DNA of 64,000 bases, from the NCBI GenBank assembly GCA_015832175.1, contig WJXW01000011.1:1550001-1614000 (forward strand), written 5' to 3'. The position numbers and the translations under genes are program-made. Under the pieces are notes generated by a model that worked only from the letters and a program-made list of their open reading frames with translations, made no database searches and was not told the origin of the DNA. Position 1 is the first letter of the stretch; each line of letters begins with the position of its first letter. Source of the stretch: Paraphaeosphaeria minitans (taxonomy: Eukaryota; Ascomycota; Dothideomycetes; Pleosporales; Didymosphaeriaceae). Of the stretch, positions 11,725 through 23,248 are shown in pieces.

Positions 11725-12150
11725 ATGTCATCAAACACCCCGATCGACCAAGAAGAAGTACCGCCTCCCGTACCACCAAAAGACGACATAAACGACACAC
11801 GCCGCGCTGTCTCCACCAAGGGCATCGCAAATGGCACACCTCGCAGCATCTCAACACCACAAGCACGACGTAGGCGCCCAGCTCCGTTGGCAGGACCGGC
11901 TGTGAAACCGCTGCCGCCACCGCCCCCAGCCGGAGATGCTGTGCGCTTTGAGAAAGCTGAAAGTGGCGCAGGGAAAGCGCTACCGGCGATACCATGGAGA
12001 CCCAACTACCACGGGACGATTCTTTGGATCGCGGCATTGGGGATCTGGTTCGTGCTGGTGGTGCTACTCCTACCCGGTTTCCTCGCGGGAGATGCGCTGC
12101 CGGGACTGAACAGGATGTTGCGGAGCTGGTTCGTAGCACTCTTCAGATGA
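11725..12150 (+). CDS. Hypothetical single-pass membrane protein, 141 aa
   Basis: Single-exon ORF, family not recognised. The N-terminal ~85 residues are disordered and proline-rich (VPPPVPPKDD, KPLPPPPPAGD), with SH3-ligand-like PxxP motifs. One hydrophobic segment lies near residues 93-120 (ILWIAALGIWFVLVVLLLPGFL), followed by a short basic tail. This suggests a tail-anchored or type II membrane protein. It is convergent with the acyl-CoA dehydrogenase, 97 bp away. The long Pro-rich to membrane-segment organisation argues for a real gene, but conservation is untested. Confidence 0.6.
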   Translation: MSSNTPIDQEEVPPPVPPKDDINDTRRAVSTKGIANGTPRSISTPQARRRRPAPLAGPAVKPLPPPPPAGDAVRFEKAESGAGKALPAIPWRPNYHGTILWIAALGIWFVLVVLLLPGFLAGDALPGLNRMLRSWFVALFR

Positions 12151-12247
12151 GTGAGGCCATCAGGAGCAGCGTGGACTATATCGACATCACCGAGACAGCA
12201 CCAGGAACCATATGAACCCACGAGTGCTTGTGTCCGGACTGGACATT

Positions 12248-13661
12248 CTACAGCTTGGCCTCCTTATCCGCCACCGTCGCATCCGCCGTGCTCTTCCTCC
12301 CACCAAACCCAAACAGATACGCCGCAACCTTCCTCATCTGAATCTCCTCACTCCCCTCCGTAATCCGATACCTCCTATGGTGCCGCCAAATATGCTCAAA
12401 CGGCCAGTGCCGACTATACCCATTGCCCCCGTGGACCTGTATCGCGCGATCCGCAGCCTCGCAGCACAGCCTGTTAGCCCAATAATTGCACATGGAGACC
12501 TTATCCCCGATGCGCTTTTCCACCTCGACATGCGGCATGCTGTCCATCTCCACGGCGGCCTTGCGGATCAATTGGCGCAGCATCTCGGCCTGGGTGGCGA
12601 GCTCGACGAGGGGGAATTGGATGGCTTGGTTGTGGGAGAGGGGCGTGCCGAAGGGGGCGCGGGCGTTGGCGTAGGAGACGGATTCGTGGATGCAGTAGAG
12701 GGCGGCGCCGAGGGAGGAGGCGGCTTGGCGGATGCGGTTTTCGTGGACGAAAGCTTGCGCGACGCCCAGGCCGTTGTGGATGGGACCGAGCACCGAGGTC
12801 GAGGGGACCCAGACGTTTTTGATGGAGACGGTGGCGTGGTCGGTGGGCATGTTGAGTGTCCTGTGGGGATATTATCAGACCGCCAGCAAGAAACCAGGAC
12901 AGTTGCAGGAGAGGGGATGCTGTTGCGTACCACTCGTAACTCTCCACCTCGAGCCCAGGCGTCTCCCTCGGCACCACGAAACAGCTTATGCCTTTCGCCT
13001 GCCCGTTCTCACCCTGCGTCCGCGCAAAGATAAAGCAATGCGTCGCCGCATGCATCCCCGTCTGCCACTTCTTCCGCCCATCCAACACCCACCCATCAAC
13101 CCCATTCCTCTTCTCCGGCCTGCCCCTCGTATCCATATGCGTCGCATCGCTCCCATGCCCAGGCTCCGTCAACCCAAATGTAATCCTCACCTTCCCCTTC
13201 AACCGTCCCCCAATCAGCTCCTCGCGCTGCTGCGAATTCCCGTAATTTATGACCATCACCACATCCGGGAAATTCCCCACGACAGAATGCTCGTTCTGCA
13301 GGTCGTTGAACAGACCCAGCCCCTTCGCGGCGAGGTGCTCGCGTATGACCGCCATCCAGAGATTGCTCCCGCGGCCGTCTTCGGCGCTGCGCCCGCCGTA
13401 CTGCTTTGGCAGGGAATGCCGGTAGAACCCAGCTTCGTCTGCAAGGCGCCGGCACTGGCCTAGGAGGGCTTCCCATTCTGGCCGCGGCAGCCCGCCGTTG
13501 TCCCAGTCCGTGCGCGCGTGTTCGCGGCGGTGGTCGAAGAAGCGGTCGTTGTCGTCTATTTTCTGCAAGGGCACGATCTTGGCTTCTATGAAGGCATCTA
13601 GGCCGGTGAGATACTGCTGGAGGGCGGGCGGGATGGAGAAGTTCATTGTGTCAGACGCCAT
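12248..13661 (-). CDS. Acyl-CoA dehydrogenase with C-terminal PTS1-like AKL
   Basis: Flavoprotein of the acyl-CoA dehydrogenase family, predicted to introduce the alpha-beta double bond in a fatty acyl-CoA. Exons 13661-12931 and 12860-12248 flank a 70-bp intron (gtacgc/acag) splitting a Trp codon; the product is 447 residues, normal for the family. The FAD/substrate region reads ITFGLTEPGHGSDATH with KKWQTGMHAATH downstream. The C-terminal helical domain carries NRLCCEAADRAIQVHGGNGYS and RITEGSEEIQ. The protein ends in AKL, which fits the peroxisomal PTS1 consensus, so a peroxisomal location is inferred. The open frame extends upstream to 14057, but that extension is low-quality and the family normally begins close to MASDTMNF, so I start at 13661. 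Confidence 0.9.
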
Positions 13662-14169
13662 GGCTGCGGAGGCGTGAGGCGCGTCGTGGTATCGATGAAG
13701 CGTGCGTATTCGAATGGGAGGGTAGGAATGCGTGTCAGCGATTCGTATATAGCATCGGGATGCTCTGGAGGTTCTCGGTATCTCCGGATGTGTGTTGCAG
13801 CTTCGGATTCGACATGGTGATGACTCGCTGGAGCTCGGTCGCGGGGGAACAAGTGGAGGAGTGCGGAGGTTGCGGGGAACATGCGCCAAAGATATGCGGG
13901 CCTCGCCCACCAATGCTTGGGATCTTTGACCTGCCAAATACACGCTACTCGCCGAACTTGAGTTTTGTTTTACAGGCCAGAGAGCCTGTGGCGTGCATAA
14001 TCTAATTTTGTTTAGGAGATACGGTGCTCGTAAAAGCTGGGCACTGGACCGAAACATTCTTCACGCGATTCCCGGCCACTAGATTGCGAGTGTGTATTGT
14101 GCGATGTGAGCAAGATTCCGATTGATGCATCATTCAATATACCCGCCCTGGAACTTGCCAGTACAGACA
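13662..14169. other. Intergenic, acyl-CoA dehydrogenase promoter and WD40 gene 3' flank
   Basis: About 500 bp without a gene; an open minus-strand frame continues through part of it but has no coding character. Confidence 0.5.
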
Positions 14170-15464
14170 TCAGTCGCTATCACCCAGCAACGCCGCGAGC
14201 TCTTCCTCCTCCTCCAGCGTCATGAGCCCCTCTTTCTTCTCCTCGACCTTCTCTTCCACCTTGCCCTCCTTCTCATCTTCCGCCTCCTTGATCGCCTTCG
14301 CTAGGTCCTGCACTTTCAAGCTCCATGTCCTCACACTCCCATCGATGCTCACACTGATAACCTTCTGCCCCTCTAACAGCACCAACGCAGTCACCTCCTC
14401 AAAGTGCCCTTCAAAAACGTGATGTAGCTTGCCACTCCCCTTCTCCAAGACGCGAACATTCTCATCTCGGCACGCCGTCACGACCCACCCACCCTCTTCA
14501 TCGACCACAACGTCGCGGGTGTAGTCGGGATGCTCGAAGGACGAGTCCTCTTTCCAGTTCCGTGCACGGGAAAGACATTTTGCCGTCTTGTCCGCAGACG
14601 CGGTCCACAGATCACCGTCCGAGTCGAAGTGAATGAGGTCGACGCTGGTCTCGTGCGCGAGAATAGGACACGGCTCCTCCTTGATCTCCTTCCCCGCGCT
14701 GGTGCCAACCCTCCATCTTCTGATCTCACGATCGCTGCCGGCGCTAAATACAATCGCCTCTTCGTTCGAAGGCTCGTAATCCAGCGGGTCAAGCGCAAGT
14801 GCGAGGATACCCCGGGTGTGTCCCTTCATCGTGTACAGGCGCTGGCCTGTCGCAGCATCCCAGACAATGATCGTCGCATCTTGCGAGCCAGACAGCAGCA
14901 ACTCTTTTCCTTGTAGTGTGAACACAAGAACAGTCTTCACAAAGTCTACATGTCCCCGAAACCGCTGTCCGGGCCTTCTGCTCTTGACATCCCAGCTCCA
15001 AATGGTCTTGTCCCAGCACCCCGCAAACAGTTTGCCAGACTTGTGCGAGATAGCGAGCGAGGTAAGCGGCGCTTCGGGCCCTGTATATGTAGCGACGACC
15101 TTCTTTTCTTCAGCCTGCAAACCCAGAATTAGCATGCAGCCCCACCTCTGGCCCGTAATCATTCAGGCGTAGGGCGACGGGCGGAGGTCTGACCGACTTC
15201 AGGATTTATTCGCTTCACGGATCCCGCCGCTTCTGCGACGTAGACCAGCGCGTGGTCATGAGGGTCTGCGGTGATGGCGAGGATCTTGGAGGGCAGCTTG
15301 ACGGGGTTTCCCTTGTCGTTCTTAGACTTTGCGGCCCGGCGCGCCGTCTCAGCGTGCCATGCGCTGGCTATTGTCAGGCAATTGTTTCAGTATCGGTAGT
15401 GGAAGAGTGAATCCGGAACTCACTCCGTCTGGAAGAAATGGCCTGGGTCGTTGGACTGCGACAT
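14170..15464 (-). CDS. WD40-repeat protein, 383 aa
   Basis: Beta-propeller protein, probably a scaffold. Exons 15464-15424, 15363-15198 and 15114-14170 with introns 15364-15423 (gtgagt/ccag) and 15115-15197 (gtcggt/gcag; the donor is weak but the only one keeping frame). The N-terminus reads MSQSNDPGHFFQT, then a conserved stretch KLPSKILAITADPHDHALVYVAEAAG. At least five WD-type blades are visible (GCWDKTIWSWDV, SGSQDATIIVWDA, AGSDREIRRWRV, TASADKTAKCLS, SVSIDGSVRTWSL). The C-terminal ~50 residues are a Lys/Glu-rich acidic helix ending LAALLGDSD. It resembles uncharacterised fungal WD proteins; precise role unknown. Confidence 0.85.
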
Positions 15465-16062
15465 GTGTGCGGAGGGAGTCGGGAGGGACAAAGTAAACAC
15501 ACGGTCGAGCGAGGGTCGAAAGTTTATACCCCACCATCATGCCCCACTAACGCCCGTAGACTACCTGCATTTCAAGGCAACGACAAATGCAAAGCACCAA
15601 AATTAATCAAGGCAACAACAATTGGACTCAATCACAAAAACCATCAAAACCAATCAAGCTAGAATTCTTCATCATATTAAAATTCCCTACTATGGTCATT
15701 AGCAAGATTGCGCTTAGGCAACCATACCCTGCAAAGCAAACCGTAATGCCAAAGAGAAAGACAATCAAACCAAAAATCGACGTTTCTATCCAGAGCAGGA
15801 TGCTCCTCTCGAATACTCTCGTACACAAGAAAGTCATAAATCATAACGCGTCGCTAGAGTGAGGTGTTTGCAGACACCCAACATAACACTCAGGATATCT
15901 TGTAAGAAAATCCTCAACGCCCAAATAGCTTTTCGCTTAAGCTGAGCGCCTAATAGGGCACCAAGGGCCCAAAGTGGGCCGGTGCGGTCGTAACTCATGA
16001 CTGTACAATGCATATCCAATGCATGCTCTCCAAAAGGTCAACACAAATGCAAGGGGGGCAAA
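15465..16062. other. Intergenic, about 600 bp with an AT-rich patch
   Basis: A locally A-rich segment (about 15575-15840) holds short overlapping frames on both strands with no supporting features. Nothing else recognised. Confidence 0.45.
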
Positions 16063-18715
16063 CTACCTCTCTTCCGAGGCGTGCATGGCGATTCTGCGCA
16101 ACTCCCATCTCCAGCCGTGCTTGTGTTCGCCCGTGTCGCGCATCGTGCTGACCCAGCTCTCGGTCTTGCGGCGCCAAATGGCTTCTTCTTCCCGCTGTCG
16201 ACGAATGAAGCTAGGGCCAAGATCGAACTCTTCGCCGACGAAGGAAGTGTCTTCGACGCCAGGAGCGCCGGTGCCAGCGTCGCCATGTCCACCAGCAATG
16301 CTCACATTGTCTTTCAGGTCCTCTAGCCCTGCGAAAGGGTCTTCGTCGTCATCCGCGACAGAGGGAGAGCGAGGGTCGTTGGAATCACGAGGCGCCTTGA
16401 GCCAGGTCATTCTGATAGGGTCGAAGACCATGCGACCTTCGTACTGAACACCGCGAGGCATTGTTTTCTGCGAGATCAACGCGGGACGTGGCGGCGAGGA
16501 CGCCGGCCGTAGCACAACGTTGACTGCACGAGACGAGACATTCTTGAGTTGGATCTTCGACAAAGCGGTATGAGAGATGGAGTGCGAGCGCTCATGCGGA
16601 TGGCCGAAGGGGTTATGTATGGGCGAGAAGGTGGGCGTGCTCACTGTCGTGAGATCCAAAGTGGCAGAAGACCCGTTGGGATGCGTGAAGGGAGCCAGGG
16701 CTTCATCGTTTCCTTCCCATCGTTGCATGGTTGGGTTATATATCATACCTTTCTCAGCTACGGTTTGTCAGCTTGTGCACAGGTATTGCAAGGCACAGTA
16801 AAAACTTACTTCGTGAACCTGGTTCAAACAGGCCTCGAATTAGCTGCGGCTTTGCTCCAGAACCCTTCTTACGGTGGGCAGTTGGACTGGTGTGAGGACT
16901 CCTAGCCGCTACATGCACCTTCCAGTTGATCGAGGGGCTCGGCGGAATGGGGCCATTGCCTCGTGTGCGCATGTCAGTGAGACGCTGCTCACGAGCATTA
17001 CGACTCGCTGCAGTGTCTCGAGCAAATCGTGGAGTACTATCAACTTTAGGTGGACTCCGAGGTGTTTGCGGCATGGGAGTAGCCATGCGGTCCGGCATGG
17101 GAAGCTTGGAAACACTTGTCTGCGACCGTAAGGTCTTGTTGCTAGCCACGTTGCGTGGTGCTTTCTCGAACTGCTTTTCTTTAGTTGCGGAGGTGGGCAA
17201 GTCATCGAAGATTTCGAGCTCGGTGCCATCTCCAAAGTTGTGCTTTCGACCCTTGGGGAAAGTAAGCTTTTGGGGGTGGCGAGGGAGGGCCGATGGTCCT
17301 AATTCCCTTCGCATGCCATTCCTGCTTGGCGTGTCCATGGGCCCACGGGAGTACGGCCTCGTGGATGGCGATTGGGGTCGACGTGGATCCGAGTCCCTAC
17401 GCAAGTGGCCACGGGACGAAGATTTCGCCATAACGTGATGAGATTGGGACGTCGAGCCGCCTGCAGGAAGGAAAGGAACGGACGAACGTGCTGGGTGAGC
17501 ATTGTTGATGTTCCGGAGTAGAGGTGCGGAACGTTTGACTCGTAGGAGCTGAGCGCTTGTGGTCGTGGGCGGTTGCCGACTGTTTCGGCTTTGCGAAGCA
17601 CCTGACTCGTAGACAGGCGTGAGGCGTGAGCGGCTGCTGGTAGAAAGGGGTCTCGGGATCTTTGACATGGAGGACTTGTCTTTGTCGGTGAAGGTCAAGG
17701 TGGTGGCCGGACGTGCGGCAGGTGGCGGCGTGATCTTTGCGGGGGCTTTCTTAATCTTGACGTTCCGGTTCAACGTAAGCTTGTTCGTGTCAAGCACTTG
17801 TCCACCACCGATGTCCAGCCCGTCCATGAAGTCATCCTCTTCTTCAACGCCCATAAGCTGAGCTGGCGGTTTGGGGGTCTCCTCTTCGGACTCTTGCCTG
17901 GCCTCTCTCTCGGGTACAATTGGCGAGGACCACACTGGTGCAGTTGGCGATGTGAATTCCACTGGGGGTCCCAATACAGGCACGGAGGTAGGCGGCGGTG
18001 CGCGTTTCGGGAGAGTGAATCCCGAGGGTGAGGTGTCGGGAGAAGGTAGGGTTATCTCATGCTTCTTGAGCTTCTCCAACCGGGATGCAAAGTCCAGCGG
18101 TTCCTGGGGTAGCACCAGGCCGTTTAGCTCGTCGTCTTCGCTTTCGAGGGTCACAATGCTGCCCATGCTAGGGCTCATGGCTGATATGGATGAGCTCCGG
18201 GGGCCACGCCTGCTCGTGCCTGCAAAACGGATGCCCAAGCTGCCCTCGCCCCAGTCGTCGTCGTCAAAGCCGTCGTTATCGTCTGCGGGCGTGCGCGGCA
18301 TCGGTGCCTTCAGCTTGAGGCCCTCGCCGGGGTTGGTGGGCAGCTCGAGGTCGTTGCCCCAGTCTTCATCGACAGCGATTTTCCGGTTCGATTTCTTCTT
18401 TCCCAGCCTTTTTATTGCGCCGCCGAGAAGGGCCGACGACGGCACGCTTGTGGGTATCGGGATGCCGGCTTGCTTTGCGGAATTTATTGCGTTGATGGTA
18501 GAGGCCTCGTCGTTGGGAGCGAGCAGGACCTGCCAGTCGTCGTCGCCCATGTTGGAATCGGAGCGGACGGAGAGGCGGGACGACGTGGACTGGGTAGTGG
18601 ACATGGAGTGCGTGAACAGGTCGGCGGAGCCGTCGAAGTCGGCGTCGTCGTCCCAGTTCTCGACAGACGACGCCATTGAGGCCATGCGCTGGGCGAAAGA
18701 GCCCTTCGCGGCCAT
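16063..18715 (-). CDS. byr4: Septation/mitotic-exit regulator Byr4 (Bfa1 homologue)
   Basis: Scaffold half of the two-component GAP (with Cdc16/Bub2) that restrains the Spg1 GTPase of the septation initiation network at spindle pole bodies. Exons 18715-16810 and 16757-16063 with a 52-bp intron (gtaagt/gtag), giving 866 residues. The N-terminus MAAKGSFAQRMASM is followed by the characteristic acidic VENWDDDADFDG and later DEDWGNDLELP and DDDDWGEGSLGIRF motifs. The middle is disordered and Ser/Pro-rich. The C-terminal part has RGLFEPG, then conserved EKGMIYNP, YEGRMVFDPIRMTWL, DPFAGLEDL and EEFDLGPSFIRRQREEEAIW. The start at 18715 is preferred because upstream frame is not protein-like. Head-to-head with XRCC4. 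Confidence 0.85.
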
Positions 18716-19512
18716 TGCGGATGGGTGTGGGTCGTGTGTGCGCGCGTTGGTGGGATGCGATGCAGGAAGCTCGATGGCTGGGAAGTGGTGATAGACCCTG
18801 TTTTCCAAGCTTGGCGGGCAGGAGCGGCCAAGGGGTCAAGAAAAGGAAGCTGCGGTCGGCCACTGCTCCGTGCCCACGCGTCGTGGATGCGCGACACCAA
18901 GGAGGCGGCTCGCAGGGCGCGGGCGCGGGGGCGAGGGTGCAGGTGAAGGGCTCCCACGTCTAACTTATAACTACCTACCTACTAGGCAAGCAGCCTGGCA
19001 AGTGGGAAGACCGATTGCGCGACCGTGGCCTGCCTACGCGCCCGCCTGAATCCCGCCTGAATACCTAGGTACGGTACCTATCGTATACCTACCTGCCTAG
19101 CTAGGTACCTACAAGAGGGCCTGGAAGGCAGCAACGCACCTCACACACCTAAACACCCCAAACACCCTAAACAACACCGCGCCGCCTGTGTCGTGGTGCC
19201 ATATAAGGCTCGCCGGGGCCTTCTCGTCTGACCTGTTTCGACTGATCTGTTCCGACTGACCTCTTTCGACTCTCCCTTGACGCGTCCGAAACCAACCCAC
19301 CCACCCGCGCTCAAGCCGCTTTCCACCATACCCTCTTACGATAGCACTGTTTTGCTATTCACAACCCTCACCCCGATCCCACCGAGCCTGTGTATCAGCA
19401 TCACGTTTGACGCCGCGCCACACCTGCGTCATTAGCCACACCTATTCTTCCTCCCTGGGCCGGCTCCAAACTTTCCACCTGTGACCTAGCCCGGTACCGA
19501 CGGCTCGCCACG
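18716..19512. promoter_or_regulatory. Divergent promoter of byr4 and XRCC4, about 800 bp
   Basis: Shared upstream DNA of two head-to-head genes. Region 18965-19115 is packed with ctacctacc, taggtacc and related motifs. No discrete transcription-factor site is claimed. Confidence 0.5.
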
Positions 19513-20638
19513 ATGCGGGGCCGCTTCATCGTGCCCGTAGAACCCGCTGCAGGAGACGGCGAGGCCGTGGTGGTGGTGGAGGTGCTGCAGGAGGGCTCCC
19601 ACCCGCTAGACGTGCGGCTCGTCGGCTGCGAGGGCGAGAGTCCCTATGTCGCCAAAAGTAAGATTAAATGTGATTGATGTCATTTCGTTGTTTATTTGAC
19701 ACGTCTAATACAGTCTCTCATCGCAATATCTCAAAGTTGAAGCACAAGTTCAAGGGTACACCCGACGAGTGGGAGCAAGTCCTGTCTCATTTCCTGTTAC
19801 AAAAACAGCCTGAAGGTGACAACGCCAAATTGCTCGAAAACGTGCGAATGGTCTACGCGCTCAAGGGCGAGAACATCGAGATTACCATCCAACAGGACGT
19901 CAAGGGAATCAAGGCAAGTCAAACGAGGATACCTCGGGGCTGACTCATGTCCGGTTTCCGAGTCAAACTAACGTAGCACAGGTGAATCTGGGGGAGATCA
20001 TGCTTCCTAGAGATGACGAATTTGAGTAAGTGAAGCCCGCCGGTCCTCGTCAGGAGATAGATAACGCTTGTTTCCACTTGATTGCACTATTGACACACGA
20101 AACAATACTCGGTCAACGCCAAATGCGATCAATATGGCACGTGCAACTGAGACGTTGCGAGCATTGTGTTCGATCGCGGCGTTACGAGTAAATTGGCTAG
20201 TGTCTGACTGAGCCATGTAGGTTCAATCCGTTCGAGTGGGCGCAAGCCTCAGCATTGGCACATGTGCAGACTCTCAAAGAGCTCGTAGACTCGAAGACCC
20301 AGGCACATGACGAGCAAGATACGATCGCAAAGCTCCATGCGCAGCTTGACGACTTCATCAGGACCAAGAATGAAACGGAGACCGCCATGCTGCAGCAGTT
20401 CATGGAGCTGCTGAACGAGAAGAAGAGGAAGATCCGGGACCAGAATCGGTTGCTTGCTACTGCCAAGGTTGACAAAGACACTGGTGAGTCGTTTGGATTG
20501 GCGTTCGGACGTGCTTCGGTGCTAATGCGACTGGTAGCAACAACAGTACAAGCCACTCGGGAAGAGACTAAACCACGCAAACCAGCAGCCTCACGCACCT
20601 CCAAGAGGAAGGCAAAGGCTCCAGAGCCTGAACCGGAG

Positions 20639-20669
<31 letters not shown>

Positions 20670-21052
20670 AGCTCTCGGATGAGGACCAAATGGAGATTGA
20701 TCAGGCGAAAGCAGAAGAGCAAGACGACGATTCTGATGAAGGCGGTGCAGCTACTCCAGATCGCGCATCGGAGACTGAGACCGAAGATGAAGGCGAGGGC
20801 GGATTCAGCAGCAAAGCTCCGGCACCCTCAACACGTGCGACGCGAGCAAAGCCAGCTCGAGCGACTCGCTCTTCGTCGGTCATGGTGGGCTCCCAGAAGA
20901 GTACGACCGCACTTGACGATGATGCTGGACCGCCACCGCCGCGACGCGAGCTGCCATTTGGAAGGCCTGCCACGAGGAGCAAACCCCCGGCTAAACAGCC
21001 CGCACCACCTCCTGACGATGAAGATGACGAGACCGAGGACGAGGAACTATGA
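19513..21052 (+). CDS. xrcc4: XRCC4-like non-homologous end-joining factor
   Basis: Partner of DNA ligase IV in double-strand-break repair (XRCC4/Lif1 family). Five exons: 19513-19657, 19714-19913, 19982-20025, 20221-20483 and 20538-21052, total 388 residues, all phases consistent. The second intron begins AAG|GCAAGT, a GC-AG intron; no GT donor fits the frame. The N-terminal ~110 residues form the head domain (RNISKLKHKFKGTPDEWEQ). A long coiled coil follows (HVQTLKELVDSKTQAHDEQ ... FMELLNEKKRKIRDQNRLLA), ending in the region expected to bind ligase IV. The C-terminus is disordered: a Pro-Glu repeat encoded by gagcca hexamers (20620-20670), acidic Ser/Glu stretches and a basic RAT-rich segment. 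Nuclear, by family. Confidence 0.85.
20620..20670 (+). repeat. Hexanucleotide GAGCCA repeat coding for Pro-Glu
   Basis: About eight near-perfect copies inside the XRCC4 C-terminal tail; in-frame length changes would be tolerated. Confidence 0.85.
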
Positions 21053-21474
21053 ATGTGCTAGGCTGGCGAACGCTCAATTATCACGCGAAGTGAACTTCGT
21101 CTCGCTGACTGGGAACCAGCTGTATTTGAGGAAACTTACGAGCAGAGAGAGATGTCAGTGGTGCTACCCACTGTCGTGTCTCCACACTATCAACAAATTA
21201 GTGTGGCATGGTTCAGGATCAACGAAGCAGGGTTGATATCGTCTCTGACGTCAACTACGACTACTCCAATGCAGTCATTCAACGTTGGCATCTAGGCATG
21301 AACGCGAACACCTGCAACGTACTAAGGTCGCAATTATTAGCAGGCAGAGTGCGTCAAGTCATCCCAGGACCGACTATTTCGGAAGACAACACGGCACCAC
21401 GACCAAAAAACCTTCTCTTTCTATCTTCTCTATCTGTCCTCTGTCTAGGCATACGTGCCCCCGTTCTACCACCT
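21053..21474. other. Intergenic between convergent XRCC4 and transporter genes
   Basis: About 420 bp; nothing recognised beyond presumed terminators of both genes. Confidence 0.5.
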
Positions 21475-23248
21475 CTAATACACATACCTAAAATTCGCAT
21501 TCTCCCAATCCGTCAAGTCCCCAAACGCCGTCGTATCCACATCCCCCTGCGCCCCAAACACCCTCTCCCTCTTCCCATTCTCCCACTTCAAATAATACCT
21601 AATAGCCAACACAATCGCAAACTCCGCCAAGTGGCAGAAGATCATGCTCCAAATCCCCAGCTCGTATGTCGGGCTCTGGCTCGCCTTGTAGAAAAACGGG
21701 CCCGCGATGTTACCCACGCAGTACCCCAGGAAAAGGAACGCATTGGTGACAACCTTCTTCGTATGGCCGGCGGTGTTGCCAACGGCCAGGCTGAGCACGA
21801 GTACAAAGGAGGCGTTGTAGGCGCCGGTCAGGTAGTAGCACCACAGGCGGGCGATGTGGTGTTGCTGCGGGACGTAACGCAGGCCGAAGGTGCCGGCGAT
21901 GTTGGGCAGAGTGTAGAGCAGGATGAACCAGCAGCGGGTCTGGCGGTGCTGGGAGGAGAAGTGGTTGTTCAAGTACACGCAGGAGAGGATGAAGAGGGCG
22001 ATGAGGATGCCGTAGGGGACTTGGAGGAGGGTGGTGACGAGGGTGGAGTAGCCGAAGCCTTTGATGATGATGGTGCCGAAGTTGGAGATGCCGCCGTTGG
22101 GCGTGTTGTGGATTGCGCCGAGGACGAAGAAGAACCAGGTCTTGGGGTCCTTGAGGGCTTCGACCACTTGGTAGCCTTTGAGGTGCTTGTTCTCGATGCC
22201 GGTTTGGTTAGAACGGAGGCGCTCGACGGCGATGCGGCGTTGGCGGGGCGTGAGTAAGGGAGCGTTCACGGGCGAGTCAGGCAGGAAGATGAACATAATG
22301 ATGCCCCAGGCGGAGCATAGCGCTATACTGATGGTGAGCAACATAACGCTCGTTTGGCCACAGAGAGAACCTACCTCCGATGATCAAGAACTCATACTTC
22401 CATGACGGTAGTGCCCCTTTGATGTGTCCGATTGCATAACCTAATAAGCCGCCCAAAGCGATGCCAAATCCATTCGCTGCATACCACAATCCTATACGGA
22501 CGGGTTGCTGTTTGCGAGTATACTTGTTGATGTCAGCGGACACGAGAGATCTATGGGGGTAAAACACACCCACATGCTCGTGATCAGCATGAAAGAAGGA
22601 TCCGAACAAGCCTCAGCTGCTCCACTGATCGCTCTCAGCACCGCAAGCTGCGTGAAGTTCTGGCGTCATGTGAGACAATACTCGAGACGATCTCCATTGT
22701 CGTTCCCCTACCTTGGCAGCAGCCTGCAGCATCAAAAACACTCCCCACAAAAAGATGTTCGCACCCAGATACTTGCCAACCGGCAACCTCTGCATCAGAA
22801 AGTTCGTCGGAAACGCCCACACAAAGAACCCAAAATAGAATATACTACTCAGCCAATTGTACCGATCGCCGTGCAGATCGAGGTCCTCTCTAATGCCGAA
22901 AATGGCGGCGTAGGACAGCGTCGTTTTGTCGATGTAGAAGAACGCGTAACAGACTGCGAGATAGGGCAGGATCATGCAGTCGATTTTGCGGACGAGTTTC
23001 TTTTCTTCGGCCGCAGTATGGGGCTCGTGGGTGTCGGCTGGTGAGGCGAAGAGGGCCATGGCTGTGTCGCCGTCGCCGGAGCGGGATAGGATCCATTTCG
23101 ATGAGGAAGTGGCTGGGACGGTCTCCGTGTGGATGGCGGATTCGACTTCTCGGCCGGATTTTGGATCTGGGTTTACTTGAAGGCCGGTTTCATTGGATTG
23201 GTGAGAGTCAAGCGACTGCTGGCGCTTGATTCGTTGAAGAAAGCCCAT
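21475..23248 (-). CDS. MFS transporter, allantoate permease (Dal5) family
   Basis: Plasma-membrane proton symporter of the anion:cation symporter family, predicted to import an organic anion such as allantoate, a vitamin or a related carboxylate. Exons 23248-22712, 22659-22570, 22522-22375 and 22322-21475, introns 52, 47 and 52 bp; product 540 residues. About 85 residues of cytoplasmic N-terminus precede the first membrane segment (MILPYLAVCYAFFYIDKTTL). The family hallmark MWYTRKQQPVRIGLWY spans an intron, followed by a central cytoplasmic loop (PDSPVNAPLLTPRQRR) and six more segments. All the usual membrane helices are present, so it looks functional. Substrate cannot be read from sequence. 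Confidence 0.9.

Noticed and set aside
12212..13033. 273-codon plus-strand ORF over the acyl-CoA dehydrogenase
   Set aside because: Antisense shadow of a GC-rich conserved gene.
13662..14057. N-terminal extension of the acyl-CoA dehydrogenase to 14057
   Set aside because: Low-complexity, not family-like; the conserved start lies at 13661.
15587..15862. 91-codon plus-strand and 69-codon minus-strand ORFs in an AT-rich patch
   Set aside because: Overlapping, lysine- or hydrophobic-rich by composition, without introns or motifs.
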